64,000 nt of DNA from contig CAJNDS010000680.1 in NCBI GenBank assembly GCA_905221605.1, positions 99,704 through 163,703 on the forward strand, given 5' to 3'. A model generated the notes under the pieces. The model was not told the origin of the DNA. It saw nothing but the letters and a program-made list of their open reading frames with translations, and did not search any database. The position numbers were made by a program, and so were the translations under genes. This DNA comes from Symbiodinium natans. Lineage: Eukaryota; Sar; Dinophyceae; Suessiales; Symbiodiniaceae. Numbering within the stretch: position 1 is the stretch's first letter; the number at the start of each line of letters is the position of its first letter. Below are positions 19,714 to 33,400 of this stretch, in pieces.

Positions 19714-20629
19714 AAAGTAGCTCTAAACCCTAAATTACATGATGTTACATTTGGGATGCACAAGGCCAAGTTTAGGCGTTGGGGCTCTTATTGTCCCTGC
19801 AAGAGAGCCCAGAACGCCCAAACACCCCACATCTGTGGTCCTGCACGCCTAGACAGCCCCACCCCCCCCCCCCCCCCCCCCCGACAAAAAATAAAAAATG
19901 ATAAAACAAAAACGCGAAGCCCGAACTCCCTCCCAACCCTATACACCCGCAAGCTGAATCTGGAACTTCACCATTTTTAATTTAAACCCTAGAAGAAGCC
20001 AATAAGCCTCTGTAAGCTGTAAGCCTAAAGCCCTAAAGCCCTAAAGCCTAAGGGGAAGCGAGGGTTTCAGCAGTCGGGCACGAAACCCTGAAAACCCAAA
20101 ACCCTAAACCCTATAAACCCTAAACCCCATATACCCTAAACCCTAAACCCGAAACCCTAAACCCTAAACCCTACACCCCACAGGCAGTCCCAGAATTCTC
20201 CTGCGGCACGGCCTCTGGGAACAGGTTGCACAACCTGAGCACTCACATCCCTACAAGCTCTTCTAAAGGAAAATACGGTTTAGGGTTTAGGGTTTAGGGT
20301 TCAGGGTTCAGGGTTCAGGGTTTCAAGCTCTAAAGGAGAATACGGTTTACCTTAAGAACCCAAAACCTACTTTCTTGTAGGTTGCCTAAGAACCCCATAA
20401 GGGGCTTTAGAAGAAGAGCCTACAAACAACTAGGTTTCGGGTTCTCAAGGCAGGGCCGTTCCTGGGGCCGAATGTAGAGGCCCGATTTATAAGAATAGGG
20501 TTTTGGGGGTTTAGGGTTTAGAGTTTAGGGTTTAGGGTTTAGGGTGATTATAGTACATATCGTGTGGTTATAAAGGGACCATAAGGGAATACTATTCGTT
20601 CAATTATGTCGAACCCTGTACTACAGGAT

Positions 20630-20692
20630 CTAGGCCGTCTGGTCTTCGGGGTTCTCAAGGTCCAGGGTGAAGAGCCTGGTGGAACTCAGCAT
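20630..20692 (-). CDS. Coding-like terminal exon, unrecognised
   Basis: Reads STRLFTLDLENPEDQTA then TAG. Its acceptor side abuts a variant family I element (20693-20811), and further islands upstream (about 21040-21110, VVKYFGTVQDNDCLHPA) are open on the same strand. The product is unknown. Confidence 0.35.
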   Translation of the reverse strand: MLSSTRLFTLDLENPEDQTA

Positions 20693-20811
20693 CCAGGCTG
20701 CCCAGTAACCTAGGCTTAAAAAGGGTGCCCTTTTTTTTGCTTAAAGGGGCTTATAAGGGAACCTAAACCCCCCCAAAAAAAGGAATAAGGAACCTACTGG
20801 GCATCCTAGGA
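20693..20811. mobile_element. Family I MITE, variant ends
   Basis: The ends are CCAGGCTGCCCAGTAACC and TACTGGGCATCCTAGG. The usual family I interior is present: AAGGGTGCCC, then a T/C run, TATAAGGGAACC, then an A-run. A sister with the same TGGGCATCCTAG end lies at about 62091-62196. Confidence 0.65.
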
Positions 20812-21296
20812 ATCCAAGACCCCTTGATTGGTGAAGGGAAGACCACAATTAACATAAATGCCATAATTCAGGTTTCGGTTGGGGATACGGTATCCCAACC
20901 CCTAAACCTGGGGAGCTAAAACGCTTGCGAATTGGGATGAGACCTGACCAGGCTTTGGGTTTAGGATTCAGAGTTTCCGGTGCGCAAACCAGTTTTTTGG
21001 AGTGGTTCGTTAAAACGGGGCTCTGCGCTACCCAATCCTCAGCACCAAGCTGGGTGGAGACAGTCATTGTCTTGCACTGTCCCGAAGTACTTGACAACAC
21101 AGACTGAGTCTACTTCAGATTACCTGACTTTTGGTTTCTTTGGCGGGGGGTGGGCGGTCGGCCCTTACCATTTTCGTAGCTTTTGTGGACAAGGGATTCA
21201 GGCAGCCCTTAGAAAACACTTATCACCCTGGAAAAAAACCAGACAGCCAAGAAAAGCCTAAGCACTCTTATTCTTATTCCCCTACATAAGCCTGCA

Positions 21297-21372
21297 TATA
21301 TACATACATACATATATACATATATACATATATACATATATACATATATACATATATACATATATGTATATA
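21297..21372. repeat. TATACATA microsatellite
   Basis: About 75 bases of ACATATAT-type repeats. Similar AT-rich microsatellites lie at 36733-36790 ((AT)n then (GATA)n), 47490-47725, 53610-53760 and 54660-54760. Confidence 0.85.
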
Positions 21373-21499
21373 TATCTCAGTATATAGCTCCTACATACCT
21401 AAGTAGCCCCTAGGGTCCCTCCCAAGGGTCGCTCCTTTAGCTCCTTGACTCCACAACCAAAGGCCGAAGGCCCCAAACCCGACACCCGAAACCCTCTCT

Positions 21500-21614
21500 C
21501 TACGAATTGCTTAAGAACCCCTTAAAAAATGAAGATGTTCATCATTATAAGGGTGATACGGGGGTTATGGATTTTAATTTTATGATTTTTTTGGTGTTCT
21601 CAAGCAAATAGTAG
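21500..21614. mobile_element. Family III MITE abutting an exon
   Basis: The ends are CTACGAATTGCTTAAGAACCCC and GGTGTTCTCAAGCAAATAGTAGC. On the minus strand the exon at 21616-21697 (RLEAEHAMKFLQGDMPHVAS, then KLLGGDR) stops at AGA and the element starts GCTACTATTTGCTTGAG, so the element end would serve as a GC donor. Other copies are at 27180-27323 and 44546-44680. Confidence 0.65.
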
Positions 21615-21615
21615 C

Positions 21616-24600
21616 TCTGTCTCCGCCCAGCAACTTCGAGGCAACGTGCGGCATGTCCCCCTGGAGGAACTTCATGGCGTGCTCGGCCTCAAGGCGGGTT
21701 TAGGGCCTACCCCGTGAACCCCATGAACCGTACAAAGCCTATAAACCCGCTAAACCCTACGGAACCCTATGAACCCCTGTGAACCCTCTAAGCCATTGGA
21801 AAAAAACTCACAGCCCTAAACACACTGTAAACCCACAACCCTGAGCCATCTAAACCATCTGAACCCTAAACCGAGACGATGGGGTTTAGGGCACCAGCTT
21901 GGGGCATCGAGTCTAACTGGGCTTTCGGTTCTAGGGTTGTATGCGTACACCCTGAACCCTTAATATGAATAAACCCCGAAAACTAAACCCCTATCCTCAT
22001 GGGGGCTTCCGAAATTAGAGGTACCTCATTGGGGTCCTTATTATAAGGGAACCCGACTATTCGGGGTCTATATTATTCAGGGTCCCTCATTTTCGGGTTT
22101 AGGGTTTAGGGTTTAGGGTTTAGGGTTGAGGGTTGAGGGTTTAGGGTTTAGGGTTTAGGATACCCCCTCATGGGCAACACACAAAGAAACTCAGGGAGGC
22201 CAGTCTTCGACGCACGGCAAGTGGCGATGTCGAGGTACTGGTTGCAGGCTAACCCGGAACCCTAAACCCTAAACCCTAAAACCTAAACCTAAACCCTAAA
22301 CCCTAAACCCTAAACCCAAAAACCTAAACCCAAAAACCTAAACCCCAAACCCTAAACTCTAGCTCTAAACCCGAAACCCTGCAAACCCCCAAACCCGAAG
22401 CCCCCTACCCATCCCTTTCACCCTTCACCTCCAAAGCTCAGCAACCGGCCATGACCGTCTTCTTGAACAACTCGGCGTTCAGAGGATCAGACTCTTAACC
22501 CTGGGTCTTGGGGTTTTTAGTCTTCGTATTGCTCTCTACAATATAGTTTGGCGTTTAGGGTCTATAGGGTGTTAGGGTTTGCGGGCTTATGGTTTCGGGG
22601 TCCTCCTGGGGTCCCAAGAGGACCTCTTTGTTGGGGTCCCTGTTGGGCTTTAAGGGTGCCGTACTACCGTACTATATGAAGTATGGTTATTACTAGTAAC
22701 CTCAAGAGGACTATACGCTCCTATATTCCTAAGGAATCTTACATAAACTCCAAAAAGGGATCCGAATTTAGAGAACTGCCCCTTACTAAGAGCTATTCAT
22801 GGGTCTTAGGGTCTTTGGGGGATTTCGATGGCTCGGTTTAGGGTTTAGGGTTTAGGGTTTAGGGTTTAGGGTTTAGGGTTTAGGGGTTGGGGCTTCACCA
22901 ACCGTCACCAACCCCCCCCCCCCACTCAGAGTTGCAACGGAGCTGTGATGGCAACGCAGGTGCGGAGGAGCTCTGAAAGAACGAGTCCATCAAAAAAAAC
23001 AACAACCAGCTGTCGGATTGTCTTCGTTAGAGACTGAAACCCAGCAGCCTTCGCTGTTGGGAATCTACTTATTGAAGTAAACCCCGCCACAGCAAACACC
23101 CGGGCCAAAGCCATTGGTATGTGCCCTGATGTTTCGAGTACTCAAGAAAGGACCATGGTGTAGAGGACTAGCCATATGTCTAGGGCTGCACAACTCCACA
23201 TTTAACATGCATATCCTGCCCTGAGTGCAAGACATGGGTCTTCCCTTTCGCCTGGCAAGGGCTACGGGTGTTTGGGATTTGGAGTGTGGGGTTTAGAGGG
23301 TACGCTGCTGGGAGCAAGTGCAACCCAAAATTGGGATCAAGTACCCTTCGTCCGTAAGGCGCAGCGCAGCCCTCAACCCCGATAAACCCTCAAATTCTTA
23401 CACCCTACATTCTCCAAGCCTTCACAGGGCGCTAAATCCTGCAAACCTCAACCCCTCCCACCTTGACCCGAAACAGGCCCTAAACGCCCAAATCCCCCCA
23501 AGCCCCCCCCCTGACCCTAAACCCTAAACCCCTCAGACAAAGTCTGGTGCTGCAAGGCGTGGTGAGACAGTGGCTGCGGGGGCTTTGGGAACATCACCTC
23601 GTGTCAGGTTCTTGCTGAGTTTTGGTGTCAGGGGTCAAGCTCCAGACGCCCAAAAAGACTTCCACCCTGAACGTCCTGAACCCTCCAAACAGCACATCTG
23701 GGGGTTTACGATATTAGGGGTACCTGATTGGGGCCCTTATTATGAGGGAATCCTACGAGTTGGGGGTCTATATTGCGGGTCCCCTACATCTGGCGAAAAT
23801 TTCCAACAGCGGGCCCAGCCCCGCAGCCTTCAATTGGTTCTCGATCTTCAACTGAAGGCAGCAGCTGTTGGTTTAGGGCTTTGGGGTTTGGAGGCTTAGG
23901 GTCTTAAGCTATTTAGTTGAGGGTTTAGGGTTTGGGGTTTCGGAGGCTTAGGGTCCTAGGTCCTAAGCTATTTAGAGTTTGAAGTTGTTTTTGGTTGAAA
24001 GTTTAGGCCCCAGCATTGCCGACAAGAATTCTCCACAAAAAAATCAGGTGTGAGCTCCTAGCTGGGGCAGTAGCTCATGACCTAAAGCTTCATATAGGGG
24101 CCTTCATGAACTAGAAAAGGATATTGGGGGTTATTATGGTATATATAGTAGAATTAAAAAGGGGCCACAAGGGAATACTCTTCGTAATTATTCCGACCCC
24201 TATATTACGTTTTCGCACTTCTAACCCCATCCCGATGGACCCTACGGACGTCTACTTCTAAGCAAAGGGCCCTCCCTGAACGGAAGATCTGGCGATGAAC
24301 CGCCATGCCGGACCGCAAAGCTCTCTATCTGGAGATATGCCTTCAACCAGTCTAGTCTTTGGGGTTTAGGGGTTTTGAGGGTTTGTTCAGGGCTTAAGGG
24401 TCACCGCCAAGAAAATGCCGGAACCCTGACACCTCCGTCTGTAGGGGGGAGGATCGGGGCGACCTAGACGGCGGTCTCTACTGCAGATGCTTAGGGTTTA
24501 AGAAATTTCTCTTATGTAGCTACAGGTACTATGCGGTATGATTTTCCGCAAACCGCAAGCCCCAAAGCCTTCAACCCTAAACCCTAAACCCTAAGCCCTC

Positions 24601-25000
24601 AGCCCTAAGCCCTAAGCCCTAAGCCCTAGCCCTAAGCCCTAAGCCCTAAACCCTAAACCCCAAACCCTAAACCCTAAACCCTAAGCCCTAAACCCTAAAC
24701 CCTAAGCCCTAGCCCAAAAGACAAGTCTCCCTCCTTCCAGGCCTCGTTCAGCGACCTGTCGACAGCGTACAAAGCGAAGACTTGCCAGAGGCGGCTCAGG
24801 CCTCGGTTGCGGGATTGGGGGGTTGTTGGGGTTAGGGTTTAGGGTTTAGGGTTTAGGGTTTAGGGTTTAGGGTTTAGGGTTTAGGGTTTAGGGTTTAGGG
24901 TTTAGGGCGAGTCTGGGGCTTTGAACATTTGGGATGTCGAGGGTCGCGTATGCTAACGATTGCCAGCACGTTGTCGACGACTTCCTGACCTTCGTGCACC
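21616..25000 (-). CDS. Set of coding-like minus-strand exon islands, unrecognised gene(s)
   Basis: Islands with long protein-like frames lie on one strand between telomere arrays: about 24940-24998 (GQEVVDNVLAIVSIRD); about 24725-24806 (SRLWQVFALYAVDRSLNEAW); about 23795-23865 (LKIENQLKAAGLGPLLEIFA); about 23537-23606 (PKAPAATVSPRLAAPDFV then a stop); about 22440-22489 (DPLNAELFKKTVMA); about 22187-22250 (CNQYLDIATCRASKTGLPEF); and 21616-21697. They may belong to one or more genes. Phases were not resolved. The island at 24.75 kb faintly recalls the end of acyl-CoA oxidases, but its neighbours do not, so I assign no function. Confidence 0.35.
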
Positions 25001-25619
25001 CTAAACCCTAAACCCTAAGCCCTAAGCCCTAAGCCCTAAACCCTAAACCCTAAACCCTAAACCCCCAAGTCGGCCTTGGCCCTGTCAGGGTCAGGAGAGA
25101 GCTTTGGGGATGAAATGAGCCCTAAAAGGGTTTATGGTTCATATACCTTAGTAAGAATTATAGAAGTATAGGGTATAGGACCCGAGATGATTTCAGGTCC
25201 TAGGTCTAAAGTGGTCTAGACTAGGATGGTCCATAAAACCATCTGAACAATGTTCCTAAATGTGACCCTCTTAAAACCAATAACTGGGAAAAATGTCCCC
25301 AGGGCCTTGCTAGTAGAGTATGTCGATAGGGCTGTATGATATGGAGCTCGGAACTTAGTTTGTCCCAGATGTCAACCCCCAATCCCCAATTATATAAAAA
25401 GAAAACCCTCAATCCTAAACCCTGAAACCCTAAACCCCTACAAAAAACACCCATAAGTCCCAAAACCCCGACATTCCCCCCAAGAAAATCCTCCACGCCC
25501 TCGACCCTCTGAGCCACGAGCCGGCGAGGGCGTCGGGCCCCCACCGCACGCCAGGCGTGGCGGTCCTGGCGGGGTGGCCCTTTCGAGCTCACTGTGGGGC
25601 TTTCAAGGGTTTAGGGTTT

Positions 25620-27430
25620 AGGGTTTAGGGCAAGGGTTTGAGGGTTAAAACAGGGTTTACGGGTCAAAGGGTTTAGGGCTCTGATGGGCTTTAAGTGTAA
25701 GGAAGAGATCTGAAGCTTAAGGGGCTTCGGGTCCTGAGGGCTTTGGGGTGTCGCAATCACAAGCTTCCAACATCCATGCGCCACGTGGCTACCGTAGCCG
25801 CGAAACCTATCCTCGGGAGCTAAGGTTTAGTTAACTTACTCAACGAAACCCCAAGATTGGGAAGATTGGGATTAACCGAACCCTGAACCCTAGCCTCGAG
25901 AATGCTCTGATCCCCGTGAATGGTATGTCGACCAGAAACCCTTTCTGTGGGGGGGGGGGGGGGACCAAGGGGGCTGAGGTCCCGGTCGTTAGGTTTAGGG
26001 TTTAGGGTTCAGGGTTCAGGCTTCAGGCTTCAGGGTTTAAGGGGAAAAGGAGGGTTTCACTTAGAGGTCCAACGACTGAGGTTGGGGGGGGGGGGGGGGG
26101 GTGCAACTTTTGAGTTTCCATTTGGGTGTCGTCAAGGGTATGCGGGCCAGACACCCTGGGGCAGGTTTTCGTCACCCACTTTTGGTTTCCACTAGGTGCT
26201 GGGATTCGTTAGGGTTTGTGAGCAAAAAGAAAGGCTTAGAGTTTGGGGCCTAGGGGTCTAGGGTTTAGGGCCCAGAACCCTAAACCCGAAACCCTAAACC
26301 CTAAACCCTAAACCCCAAACCCTAAACCCTAAACCCTTCCTACTGTGTCTACTCTCTTCCTCTGGCTTCCGGGTCGAGGGCTGCAGTTCCCCACTTTGGG
26401 GTTCTCATAAGGTTTAGGGTTTAGGGTTTAGGGCCACAGGGTTTAGGGCCTTAGGGTTTACAGTGTATGGAAACCCTTCTTTCTCGTGCCATTCCCAAGG
26501 ACCCATGCCCACGAACGAGCGGCAGCGCTCTTTTGCGGACGGCGGACAGCCGAGGTTTCGGGCTTAGGGTTTAGGGCTTGAGTCGTGGCGTGTTCACCCA
26601 AAGGTTTTGCGCTGGATGACGGGCCCTGACTGGCACCGTTAAACCAGTACACCGTCATTTAGAGATCCGCCCCAAGGGACTACAAATTTAGAACAACCAA
26701 TAACCAATACATGGAGCTTGACGTGGCCCTGCGACTCAGTCGTTGTCAAAGTCATCATACTGCGCAGGCGGCTCATCGTCGTCCTCCTCATTCTCCTGCG
26801 GCAGACTGCAGAAGACCTATGGGACACCCTAAACCCTAAACCCTAAACCCTAAACCCTGAACCTGAAACCCTAAACCCTAAACCCTAAACCTGGGTTATA
26901 ACCTAACCAAGGGGTAGTTCCTTGGGATGTCCCCCGTTTTTCGTTTAGCCCAATTGCGGAGGGTACAATCCCTGTTAAGGCCGTTACTAAAAGGCTGAAC
27001 ATCCCAAGTAGTTGCTACTAAACTGTAGGTAAATAGCGTCCCAGGTAAGCCCAAGGCCCTCGAAAGTCCGCGGAGCCCTATCATCCCGAGAATCAGACCT
27101 GAACTCTACGAAGCTCAAAAATCCTTAGTCCTCCACCCTAAAACCTGTAAATAGTTGGCCCGACTTGCTTGATCCTAAACTACTATTTGCTCAAGAACCC
27201 CGCCCCCCCCCGCAAAAAAAAAAAAAAAGACAAAAGAACAAAAACAAAAACAATCCCTATATATTACCCGAATAAGGAAGAACCTTGTTCTGCGTTTGTG
27301 TAGGGTTCTTAAGCAACCAGTAGTATCCCTAAGCCCTGAACCCTGAACCCTAAACCCTAAACCAATAATGACCCTAAACCCTAAACCCTAAACCCTAAAC
27401 CCTAAACCCTCAACCCTAAACCCTAAACCC
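25620..27430 (-). other. Coding-like islands between the SSF1 gene and its downstream neighbour
   Basis: About 26738-26812 reads LPQENEEDDDEPPAQYDDFD and ends in a stop; about 26480-26560 is Arg/Lys-rich. An acidic tail followed by a basic one is seen at the C-terminus of many SSF1 proteins. These could therefore be further exons of the gene to the right if its apparent stop at 27440 is spliced out. The rest is telomere arrays, two poly-G runs (25951-25964, 26083-26101) and the family III MITE at 27180-27323. Confidence 0.3.
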
Positions 27431-27439
27431 TAAACCCTA

Positions 27440-30400
27440 CTAGCGCCAGCCGACCTTCGAGTTCCGCTTCCGCTTCTTGCTCTTTGCTGCCTTCGCTTTG
27501 GCTTCCTGGGCTCAGGGAGGGCAGCCAGGTGTTGCTGTGTTGGGGTTTCGGGTTTAGGGTTAGGGCTTAGGGTTTTAGGGTTTTTAGGTTTAGGGTTTAG
27601 GGTTTAGGGTTTAGGGTTTTAGGGTTTAGGGTTTTAGGGTTTATGGTTTCAGGGTTCAGGGTTCAGGGTTTAGGTTGCCAATCTCGATATCGGTATGTGC
27701 CGGTATATTGTTGCTACTGGCCATTGCTTTTACTGCTGCTGTTGCAGCCTCTATTGCGACCCTTCTCCTCGTCATAGCTAGTACTCCAATTATTTGTCTT
27801 CTATTTTTTGGGGAGGGATGATGGGTTGGGTGCTTGCAGGAGGGTTTTTTTTTTTTTTTTGTGGGGGGGGGGGGGGGGGTCCAGACAACGGAAGCCATGG
27901 TAACAATGCAAACCATTTTCAGCGTTTTGCAAATCGGGCATCGGGCCCTGAAACCTTTAAAGCCTCGATCCTTAACCCCACGCCCCAGAGGTCCTACCTG
28001 GGACACTACCTACCTGCATTTTAGTAGCAACACTACCCCTTGATTAGTAAAAGCAGGGGGCCTGAACAATTAGAATAGGTTTTGGGGGGGGGTTATTATA
28101 ATTATAGCATAATTGCAGAGGGACCATAAGGGAATATTACTTCTAATCATTCCGACCCCTGTATTCGGTATAACACAAGCAGATTACAGGTTTAGTAGCA
28201 GCTACCCCTTAATTAGTAGGTATAACCCATAAGAACCTGTAGGCAAAGAGAGCCCAGGTATGCCCTAACAGGTATAACCCGTAAAAAACTGTAGCCAAAG
28301 AAGAGTCCCAGGTATAACACAAACCCTAAACCCTAAACCCTAAACTCTATACCCTAAACCCTAAATCCCGACCCCTTTGTTTTAGGTATAACACAAACAG
28401 ACTGCAGCTCCGAGCGCCAGCTTCGCATTCCGCTCTTTCAGCTTTTGCCGCTGCCGGGCTCGCTCCTGGAGCGGTTTCGGGTTCAGGGTTCAGGGATCAG
28501 GGTTCAGGGTTCAGGGTTCAGGGTTCAGGGTTTAGGGTTTACGGTTAGGGTTTCGTCCTGGAGCACTTGCTGCTGCGACGGCGTCTTCGTCAGGAAGCGG
28601 TGGTACATTACACCTGGGCTGTTCAAAGGCGTTGCTTGGGTTGGAGAACCCAAAACAAACCTGAACTCGCAAACCCTAAACTCCTAAACCCTGAAAACCC
28701 TAAACCCTATAAGTCCGAAAGCGCCAGAATAAGCGCCCGCCCCCCCCCCGCCCCGCCCCCCCCGGCCCCGCCCCGACCTTAAACCTAAGTCAGACCCTTC
28801 TTTTGGCTCCGAGACCCCAAGACTCCGAAACCCGGCTTTGGGAGTTGTGGTGGGTGTCTAGGGTTCATAAGCCTACAGTCGACCCGGAGCCCAAAAGCCT
28901 GCCCAGTAATAAGTGAAACCCTCCACGGCCCAACAACCCCAGGCACATCCCCCTCAGTGACCCTAAGCCCTAAACCCTAGCCCAAGACCCGAAACCCTAA
29001 ACCCTAAGCCTAAACCCTAAACCCCAGGCCCATACCTCCACCCCCCCCCCCCCCCCCCCCCTCTCCCCAACTAAGCAGCCCTCCCTCACGGACTTCAGGC
29101 GGAGGCACCCCCGGTGCAAACCCCTTCCTCCGCCTTGATCAGCAACCTGCGAGTCGATGCAAGGGTTTGGGGGGGTTTAGGGTTTGGGGTTTAGGGTTTG
29201 GGGTTTAGAGTTTGGGGTTTGGGGTTTGGGGTTTAGGGTTTACGGCAGAGGGGCTTGCGGTTTGGAGGCTTTTCTGAGGTGCTTAGGAGCTCGGGAGGGA
29301 TTTAGTGGTGTCTCCGGCCCAAGAAACATTGCCATCCCAATATTCCACAGCACTACACCTCAAACCCTAGGCTATGAGAAAGGAGCACCAAAAAAGGGGT
29401 CTTGATGTAAACAAAGCCCAACTTGGCCCCCAAACTTTCTGTCTTCCTAGTGGTCCTAAGCTCCAGAAACCACTGTACTCAACACCACGTCATCATCACA
29501 ACCCGCTAAGAGAGGGAAATGAATGATTAGAATAGGGTCTTGGGGGTATTATAATATAATTACATAGGGACCCAAAGTAATTAGAATAGGGTCTTGGGGG
29601 GTATTATAGTCTAATTACATAGGGACCCAAAGGGAATACTAGTAGTAACTATTCCGGCCCCTATCATCATCATCATCATCGTCATCATCATCATCATCAT
29701 CATCATCACCCGCTAAGAATCTAAGCAAGGCAAATGAAATGAGAATGGGGTTTTTGCGGGGTGATGATAGTATAAAGACAAAAGGACCCTAAGGAAATAC
29801 TAGTAGTAATTATCCCGGCCCCTATGTTAACCTTCTGACAGTCGGGGAGCAGCTTCATGCGTGGGCCAGCTTCAGCCAGGCGCACGGCGATGCGGTTGCC
29901 CGAGGTGGTGGGTACCTGTTTAGGGTTTAGGGTTTAGGGTTTAGGGGTTAGGGCTCAGGGTTGCAAAGCCCTGTAGGGAAGAGATTAGGAACGTCTGGCT
30001 CGAAAGGTACCACGCTCGCAGAGCCTAGCAACACCAAGCCCAAAAAAACATGCACCACAAAACCCTAAACCGAAAAGCTCTTACCACTTACGATCCTATA
30101 CCCATAATACCCATAATACCACTGAAGCCCCTAAACTCTAAACTCGAAACCCCAAAGCCTGAACCCTAAACCCTAAATCTTATAAACCCTAAACCCTAAA
30201 CCAAACCCTAAACCCTAAACCCTAAACCCTAAACCCTAAACCTCATCGCCCAAGCCGGATTGGATGAAACGTCGCCTCCTCACCCTCGTCCAGCTCGGAC
30301 TCCGACGCGGCCCCGCCCCCACCCAGCACGAAGTCCGCGATGTCGCCCTGGGGTTTAGGGTTTAGGGTTTAGGGTTTAGGGCTCAGGATTTAGGGTTCAG

Positions 30401-33400
30401 GGCTGAGAACTTGCGGTTCAGGGTTTGGGGAATTGGGTCTGTGGGTCTAGGATTCAGGAGTTTAGGGTTTTCTGGTTTAGGTTTTGGGCCTGAGGCTGCT
30501 CCAGGAAGCACATGTAAGGAAGATACTCTGAAGAATAATCGGGTTTAGGGTTTAGGGATGTTTAGGGTTTAGGGTTTCGGGTTTAGGGTTCAGAGTTTAC
30601 GGTGTAGGCCCTCTACCGGGTGAAACGGTACACAACAGCTCGACAGCATTGTGCTAGCAGCGCAAGCGGATTGAAGCCTAAACCCTGAATCATTGGTGTA
30701 ATATTATTGCTTTTCCCTCATATGAACTCATGCATAATACATATTTGAACAACATTTGTAGTTCGATGCCTCCCCCCCCAAAGAAAGCTTCGAAGACCGG
30801 AAGAGAGGGCTCAATCTCATATCACATATCCATGAACTGAAAAAGGAATAGTCCCTTACCTTAAGAACAAACTTCTTCTTTAGGTTCCCTAAGAATCCTA
30901 GGATCCTAGGAGCGGTTTCGTACTCAAGATGTTGCACAAGGGTGGGCACGTACGGCCTACCCCACTCAAACCACCCCAAACTGGGTTCACATAGGGTTTA
31001 GGGTTTAGGGCTTAAAGGTTCGTCGCAGTATCGCTGTGCCTTCTTGCCCAAGTTGGGCAGCCGGTTGAACTTTGTCAACTTGCTCACGCCTGTGAGCAGA
31101 CTCCAGAAGCGCCCAGCGCCCCGTTTACCCGCATACATATACATTATGCGTGTGTGTATTTATATGTAGGTATTTGGTCAGTTCCCTTTTTGGGTACCCA
31201 AATAGTAGGGGGGGGGGGGCTCTAGCCTTCTAAGGACCCCAAAAGTGACCCTAATTTAGAGAGGTGATCACACATGTATGTATGTATGTATGTCTGTCTG
31301 TATGTATGTATGTATGTATATTATGTAGACATGCCCTATGCTTTAAAAAAATAGGAACCCCTTGACACTTCATGTTTGGTCTTATTTTCAAACAATATCA
31401 CACTGATTACGAAAGCAACGACTGTACCGAAATCGATAGGCGTTGAGCTCTGACCTGTAGTTCAAGCGGTGCCGGTCAAGCCGCAACTCCCTATTCTTTT
31501 GAGGGTTTAGGGTTTGCTATTGGGATGTTCCCCCCTACCCATACTAACAGTCCTTAATAAGGATCCCCATTAAGGACTGTTAGTACAAGGGGAAACATCC
31601 CAAATATAGGGACCAGAGAATACCCAAACAACACTAATTGTTGGATGCTCGCTACTTGAGCAAGCCTCCCTCCCCCCCCCCCCCCAACCAAAGGCAAACC
31701 ATTGTCTCTGAAGTCCCCGGGCCTCGTTCGAGGCCGGCTTGCTTCCGGCTGACTACCTAAAGTAGGCTCGATGCGCTGCGGATTTGATGTCTTCTACGGT
31801 TGACGGCTGTTGTAGGGGGAAAGCCCCCAGAACAGAAGGGTGTTGGGTCATGAAGGGGACCAAAAGAAGAAGCCTGCCCCTTTAGAAGTGCAGGGGCGAT
31901 AAGCAGAAGAAGCCCCCCCAATCCCCTCAACCCTAAACGTGCCCCAAGCCCCAAACCCTGAACCCTACACCCTAAACCCTATAAGCCCCCCCCCCCCAAA
32001 CAAAAAAAAACACTTCCCGGGATTTTAGAGGGTTTAGGGGATTATAGGGTGTAGGGCTTGTAGGGCTTAGGGTGTATAGGGCTTAGGTTTAGAGTTTTTT
32101 GGGTTTAGTTAGAGGTGGTACCCAGAGACAAGGGGGTAATGAAAGAACTGTTCGTATACGGGTGAACATCTCAAGTGTTTACATAACAAGGGGTCCAAAT
32201 TCAGAGCCCATACCTGGAAACCTGGAGTTCGGGTTAAAGCAAGGCTTGTGCCGCATCTGCCGCCAGGCAGCAAAGTGCCGGAAGAGCAGAGCATCGCTTT
32301 CCTCGGTAGCCCAGTAACCATCTTATGATAAGGGTGCCCATTTTTTGATTACAGAATGAGGGTACCCTAAACCCTAAACCCTAAACCCTAGACCCTAGAC
32401 CTAAGGGAACCTTGAAGCAAAAAAAGGGCACAAGGGTACCACTGGGCAACCAAGCTTCACGATCGTAGTGGAACAGCGCAGCTCTGCGGCACTCGGCCTG
32501 CAAACCCTGAGCCTATCTGAGACCCTCTTTACCTACTGATAAGGGTTTAGGGTTTAGGGTATAGGGTTTAGGATACTTGGGGCTCTCCTAACCTACATTT
32601 GTTTATGGCTTAGACCCTACTACTTCAGGGGTGGCTACTACCAAACTGTAGGTAACTAGGTCCCAGGTATACCCTAAACTTTTAACAGGACAATTCTCGA
32701 TTCTACTTGGAGGCTGTTCCGGCTCCTGGCTGTAAGTTTACCAGAATAACCCTGAACCCTAAACTCTTACCAGAATACAGAAATTCGGTGCCCTTCACCC
32801 CAAAAAAACATGAATAAAACAATAAACAAAGATATACATACATATACACACAAACATATTCATTTATTTATTTTCTAAGAATGTCTAGGGAAACCACCTA
32901 AATCCTGCGCCCTCATGACCTGGATTTATGGTGCCAAGATCCATTTAGGGGTTTCCGAAAAACCCTTTTTTTTTTGGGGGGGGGGGGGTCCCCTACACGG
33001 GGATTCAGTTCTATTTGGGATGTAAAAGGGGTACGTACCCCTATTTTTGGAAATACCCATCTAAGGATTTCGGGGATTGGGGGTCAAAGGGGTCTAAGGG
33101 CTTCAAGAATATGGATGGAATGTAGAAAGCCATTCCCTGAGGCAACAAGTATACAACTCAGAGCCGGTTGGGGTGAGGCCGGGGGGGGGGGGGGCTGTAT
33201 ATCTATGGGTTTAACAAGGCCGTATAACTAGGGTGTACGGCACATAGAACTGTAGAAGTTATTTCAGCTCAACCCTGTCGTCTGCGTGATGAAAGTCTGT
33301 AAGTAAGAAATACACCCTAATGGCGACCTGGTAGACTGAAGTGCTTAAGGATTGCCTCACAGAAGGTGGCACAACAAAAAGTGTCTCTGACCTTTGTAGC

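Noticed and set aside
24725-24806. Acyl-CoA oxidase C-terminus
   Set aside because: One island has a faint LWQVFALYAVDRSL likeness, but flanking islands do not continue the family, so no assignment is made.
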